Source: Streblospio benedicti (Eukaryota > Annelida > Polychaeta > Spionida > Spionidae). From it: 64,000 nt of DNA. A program made the position numbers and the translations under genes. The stretch's first letter is position 1. Each line of letters starts with the position of its first letter. The stretch covers positions 34,158,402 through 34,222,401 of the forward strand of contig CM032669.1 of the NCBI GenBank assembly GCA_019095985.1, read 5' to 3'. This document shows positions 59,287 through 64,000 of this stretch, one piece after another. The notes under the pieces are model-generated. The model was not told where the DNA came from. It worked only from the letters and a program-made list of their open reading frames with translations, and did no database searches.

Positions 59287-62054
59287 GTGATGTATTTACG
59301 TTGTACATATATGTAGTATTGCTCATGTAGCATTCAACATTGATGTGGCATAGAGCACTTGTAACACTGTGCACACTTACAAATTGTTAGGGAAGTCATC
59401 AAGTGAATTGTTGGGACAGGATTTTATCACAATTGTTAAAGCCTGCAGATAATTTTCTATAATAGACCATCTTTAAAACTGTAATCTTTCAATATGTATG
59501 ATTCTGGCCACCCATCCTTAAATGCAGATATTCGCGTGTTTGATAATAAGTTCTCTGATGTGTTAGAAAAGTATTACTTAATAGGAAAGCTGGAACCTTT
59601 TTTATCCTTTGTTTTACTCCAGTGTAAGTAAATACTTTTTTATACTAAAATGTATTATACATGGTAGTATTTTTTTTAAATGCAAATGTAATTTGCTGGA
59701 CTTGAAATTCTTATCAATGAAAATATTTGTACTTTTGAAAATCCATTTGATAACTAAAATTTAGGATTGTTACACTTTGTATGTCGCCTTCACTTCAGAA
59801 AACGTATGAATAAGGCAAGATGAATCTCGTTGTCAAACAAGCATTATCATATGGGCAGTCTTATTTTGATTATCCAAAACAAAATGATAACCTTGAAATG
59901 TGAATTATTGAAGTATTTACTTTGTCCAATTGTACTATCTGAAGCTATCACTTCTTTTAGATCCATACATATTTATGGCGTTACATTAATCGCTCAAAAC
60001 ATTTATAGAAGGCTATTAACATTTCTCATACTGTGGATAATTCATGTTTGTTCAATTTTATTGACGCTTGTGTGATTTAATTCCTTGCTCAAAATGTATG
60101 GCCGATTCAAGGTACTGTTTGTCACTAATTTTTGGTAAACAAGTTTTGTAAATTCGTCATAATCTTTGTATCCAACAATGTTCTATCTTTTGGAACGGAG
60201 CTCATTATACCTTGTTGACCTCACTTGTTATAATCTTCCATGATTGCGCAGCTTATGTTTTTAATGTTAACAAATCTGTTTTCAAAGTCTGTTACAGAAA
60301 GTACAGTTGTGTGGTCTTCATACTTAATAATACTTTCACAATGATATTGTTACTTGAAACATGGCATCAAGATTCTTCTGTTTATCTGGACTAGCTTATC
60401 TGCACATCCTCAAGATAAGGATCAATCATTGTTCTACAAAAACATTGCTAATTACAGCTTTCAAAGCCGTTATAATGAACTTGTATATTTTAAATCTAGT
60501 TCCTGCACTGCATATCATAAATCGATTGCAAAAAGTGAATTGTCATCTAAAAATTATTTTTCAGCACCATGTATAGAAATTTGTGGTTCTTTAGAAATGT
60601 TCAAAGAAAAGAGCAATTTTGATACAGGAGAGCAATCTATGTCTTCAGAGACCCAAGTGGTGTTATTGGATTCACAATCTTGATCATCTCTTAGATTTTT
60701 ACTTCATCTTCAATGAAATGATTTTTTTTTTTTTTTTTTTAATTGAATACAATATCTGTAATCTGTGTTGAAATTTGCTAAATTGAATCAAAAACATTCA
60801 ATAAACAATGGCACTTGGCAATGCTGAAAATGACTTGTCTGTTTTACTGTGATTGATTTCTAATTGATTTGCAATGCGAAAAGTACCAATGTTCAATTTA
60901 GACTGAAATTATTTTCTTGTAAATTCAACCAATATTTTTTATATGTAAAACTCTCAAATTTGCAAAGAAGAAAAATCCTTTTTAAATTTACAAAAAATTC
61001 TTTATTATCTTTTTGGTTGGCTCTTTGTATAGAATAGCAGTTGAAGATGATGCATTTTTATTGTTGTTCAGTGTAAACTGTGTTGGAAAGCTGTTTATAC
61101 CTGTACTTCATAAGGCAGTGTATCAATTAGTGGGCTGATTAAATATAACGAAATGCCATATTTTCTGCAGCTGATTAAATGAAGCTAATGAAAAGAATAA
61201 GAAAAATGCATCAGAAACAAAAGTACAAGTTGCCTTATAAAAAGAACTCTGGGGTACTTATGTATGAGTGCATATGAATTTTGAACTTGGCAAGGGATTC
61301 AGTTATAGTTTGTCATTACATGGGATAAAACACTTATGTAGATGCATTTTGTCTATGTATGAAAGTGCTCAACTTTAATCTTTTTGGAGGTAGAAAGTAG
61401 CTGATGCTTGGGATTCCTATGAGATTATATTTTTAGAGAACATGACAAAGACATGGGCTCTTTGTTCAACATTTTCACTTTAAAAAAATTCACTTTTGTA
61501 TAGTGTATTGAAACTTTTTCAGGAACCATTTATTAAAAGATAATTATTGTTTTCTTGTTTCCCTTTAAACTACTTAATTAATTTGGACTGTTCTTCACTA
61601 ACTGGATGATGTATTTCAAATCTTCATTACATGACTATTCTCACAAAAGAAAAATACCTGAAGCTGCACATATAGAAAGGAGTACATTATGATCAAACCT
61701 TTTACTTAAATATTTGCCTTACGCAGTGGTAAATTATTGACAAATTTAATTGTTGCAATTCACAAATAATGTCTGTTCGATAAGCAATTATTTCAATTGC
61801 TAAAGATTTCATTAAATGATTATTATGATATGTTCATAAGATCACACACTCATTCGAATGAGCTTTTGACTGAACTGTTGTTCTACTCTGAAGAATAGAT
61901 TATTCCTACAAAGAACACTTCTATGAGTGATGTCTTTTAAACTTTTTAATGCAAAGAAAAACGTAATGAATACAAGTTATAACCATTTATATCTTCTGTA
62001 TAAAAACCTTGACCTTGATCTAGTAATACAAGTTTGTATTTTTGTATTTTGTAG
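59287..62054. other. AT-rich intron before the common PKA-RI exon
   Basis: A 109-codon frame at 60354-60683 ends in a hydrophilic tail (DTGEQSMSSETQVVLLDSQS). It has no splice or promoter support and I do not recognise it. A poly-T run is at about 60722-60740. No D/D-domain exon could be found here or anywhere from 22199 to 62054. Confidence 0.4.
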
Positions 62055-62252
62055 GATGAAGCAAGCAAGTCCTCAGACAGTCCTGCTGCAGCCCCAGCCC
62101 CAGCAACAACCAGCTCTGCCCCAGCTGAAGAAGAGAAAGAGGAGGATGCCTCACCACCACCCATGCAGGCCATGAAGAAGGGCCGCAACAGAAGAGGTGC
62201 TGTCAGTGCAGAGGTTTACACAGAAGAGGATGCATCATCCTATGTTAAAAAG
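62055..62252 (+). CDS. PKA type I regulatory subunit, common exon with linker and pseudosubstrate
   Basis: The exon lies between acceptor TTTGTATTTTGTAG and donor AAG|GTACAG, with phase 0 at both ends, 66 codons. Residues 1-40 are a Pro/Ala/Ser linker and an acidic stretch ([12 protein letters not shown]). Residues 41-50 are [10 protein letters not shown], the inhibitor sequence: RRGA-V occupies the catalytic cleft of the PKA catalytic subunit, with Ala at the phospho-acceptor position as in all RI (RII has Ser). [16 protein letters not shown] follows, almost identical to mammalian RI ([16 protein letters not shown]). The exon matches human PRKAR1A exon 3 in both phases and in ending after YVRK. 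It is nine codons longer because of the linker and starts without the D/D-derived helix remnant. In the cell this subunit holds the catalytic subunit inactive until cAMP binds. Confidence 0.97.
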
Positions 62253-63574
62253 GTACAGTGGAGTTCAACCTCAATCTGTTTTTGTAAATTGTAAAGTCCT
62301 GGTATAATTTCAATCAATTTGATAAGATGAATAGGTGGTGCCTGCGTGGGTGGTGATGATCCATTACCAACGAAGGATCTTTTAGGCTGTTGGTACTTAG
62401 GCACAAGCTGTTTTGAAAGAACACAATAGAAGTAAGCTCACAGCCATTTTAACTGGCAAAATGGCTGCGAAATAACAATTTATCATACGTGTCGAGTACA
62501 ACTCTTTTACTCGAGTAATAGACATATTCTCCTCGTGGACGAGTACTCGAGGTACCCGTGGGGACCTTAGTAAAAGGTGGCCAAGCCCATTGAAATAGAA
62601 CCATTGGTACCCTCAGTGTGATTTTGCTTTGGCTAGGTCAAGTATAAATAACAAGGAAACCCTCGCGTCGTAGATCATGTGATAACACAGCAACGATGTG
62701 AAAACATTGTCCAGTGCGCATACAAATGTATGAGAATGTGGCTGTCTTTGACATGATATTTCTACATTTGAAGTTCCATATATTCTGCTAGTTATGAATT
62801 AAAACTCACCAGTACACATTATTATACAACATACTGGACGCAATTGGAGCAGACATTGCTAAATACCAGTTTACTGTGCCTTAAATTGTACATGTAACAA
62901 AGACAAATCACGACTTATATTTTGAACAAACATGTGAACGTTTAAACGTTATATGTATATGATATTTAACGTATGCATCCTTGCTTTTTACATTGTTAAG
63001 AAATATTATACATTACACGTTCAAAACGTTTTCTTGTTAACATCAATAAGCCACACGTGCATTTGTTGTCACGGAAAAGAAAGTGAAGGGGTTTTCTCGA
63101 GAATTAGATGTTTTGTCGTTTGAATTTATAATCATGTGGACAATATATTTTATTGCATCTGTCTTATACTACCACAGAACAAGGTGGACCTTGTACTCAA
63201 CAGCTTGAAGTCCCAACAATATTGATTGGTCTGCCTTATAAGATTTCAAAAGAGATTCTTTTTTCCATTCCAAGGGTCAGTTTACTATATACTTTATCTG
63301 ACAACAGTCAGCAAATTATGTCATGATGATCCAAGTATCTGGCAAACAATATTTCCCACAGGGCATTCACAATGGGAACTGAAAGTGCATCAATTGTTAT
63401 GATAGAGCAGTGAGCTTTGCACAGTGAACCTTGATGAACTGCAGTCTTCATTGCTAAACCCATCCTATTAGATATGTGTAGTTGGATATATTTGGGGTAT
63501 GCAAATAATATTCACTTTGAGCTACCCTCCGGTTTTAAATGTTTTTAAATGTTTGTATTTTGTTAATATTCCAG
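62253..63574. other. Intron between the two PKA-RI exons
   Basis: 1322 bp with no coding support. A CpG-containing patch (GACGAGTACTCGAGGTACCC) at 62480-62680 resembles words at 51400-51560 and may be an old element. Confidence 0.5.
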
Positions 63575-63666
63575 GTTGTGCCCAAAGATTACAAGACGAT
63601 GGCAGCTTTATCCAAAGCAATTGGAAAAAATGTGCTATTTGCTCACTTAGACGACAATGAACGAAG
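63575..63666 (+). CDS. PKA type I regulatory subunit, next exon (entry to cAMP-binding domain A)
   Basis: The exon lies between acceptor GTTAATATTCCAG and donor AG|GTAAGC. It is 92 bp, entering in phase 0 and leaving in phase 2. It encodes [20 protein letters not shown] then [10 protein letters not shown], the N3A/alpha-A region of cAMP domain A, nearly identical to mammalian RI ([30 protein letters not shown]). The length of 92 bp and the phase equal my recollection of human PRKAR1A exon 4 (c.349-440). The phosphate-binding cassettes and domain B must lie beyond the right edge of the window. Confidence 0.97.
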
Positions 63667-64000
63667 GTAAGCTTCAGAACTCCCAGATTTTTGGGGTATT
63701 CGAAATACCGGGTATGAAGTTCTTTCTTTTTCAAATGTTTTGTAGAAGGGTAATGTTACATTTCAAATGTACTCAAAACTTGTCAGGAATCAAAGAAATG
63801 TACCAAAGATCTATATATTTACAATCAATCAATTAAATCCTGTCTTAGTTTCTCAAAGTATGGGTAGGACAGCTAAAAAAAAAAAGAAAAAAAAAAAACT
63901 GGCAGTAACACAGTTTAGATTTAAAGAGGGACAAGGTTTGATCTTCTGTAAGAATAAACTCGTCCATTATCACCCAATAGAATTCAATGTGATACAATCA
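63667..64000. other. Start of the following PKA-RI intron
   Basis: AT-rich with a poly-A run at about 63875-63898. No exon is visible before the window ends. Confidence 0.6.

Noticed and set aside
60354-60683. 109-codon open frame before the common PKA-RI exon
   Set aside because: Checked as a possible D/D exon. It has none of the D/D hallmarks, no splice support and no recognised family.

Overview
The window is eukaryotic, AT-rich, intron-rich DNA from an invertebrate animal. Two animal genes can be recognised by their exons. The dispersed repeats, with hairpin ends and CTGTCTGTCCGTCCGTC tracts, resemble families I associate with molluscs and other marine invertebrates. That affiliation is only a guess. 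No prokaryotic features, rRNA, tRNA or CRISPR arrays were seen. Two runs of exactly 100 N (4672-4771 and 22099-22198) are scaffolding gaps, so the window is three contigs whose order and distance are not proven by sequence.

Contig 1 (1-4671) carries, on the minus strand, the last two coding exons of a LENG8-like SAC3/GANP-domain protein (4641-4438, then 3995-3836). Contig 2 (4772-22098) is a repeat graveyard. It holds a 4-kb DNA transposon with perfect 23-bp inverted ends (5072-9136) that contains two other repeat elements, the 3' end of a non-LTR retrotransposon (10921-about 11850), and a nested stack at 16011-20867 made of a hairpin-ended repeat, a palindromic MITE, a foldback element and an 11-bp minisatellite.

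Contig 3 (22199-64000) is the 5' half of a plus-strand gene for the type I regulatory subunit of cAMP-dependent protein kinase (PRKAR1-like). The exon at 62055-62252 encodes the linker and the RRGAV pseudosubstrate. The exon at 63575-63666 starts the first cAMP-binding region, and the rest of the gene lies beyond the right edge. Upstream, on the same strand, are at least two and possibly four candidate alternative first coding exons: 23154-23972, 40029-40145, 44792-44887 (weak) and 48667-48813. All end in phase 0, as required by the phase-0 acceptor at 62055. I could find no exon for the canonical dimerisation/docking (D/D) domain.

The first of these exons starts MGNLLSC, a myristoylation plus palmitoylation signature, followed by about 260 residues of Ala/Lys/Glu/Asp-rich amphipathic repeats. 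Another starts MGQKLRKL and resembles BASP1/GAP-43-type membrane proteins. The simplest reading is a PKA-RI locus whose alternative promoters replace AKAP docking by direct lipid anchoring. A rival reading is that one or both lipid-anchored exons instead join short local terminal exons (25366, 50381) and make kinase-free proteins. Transcript data would decide.
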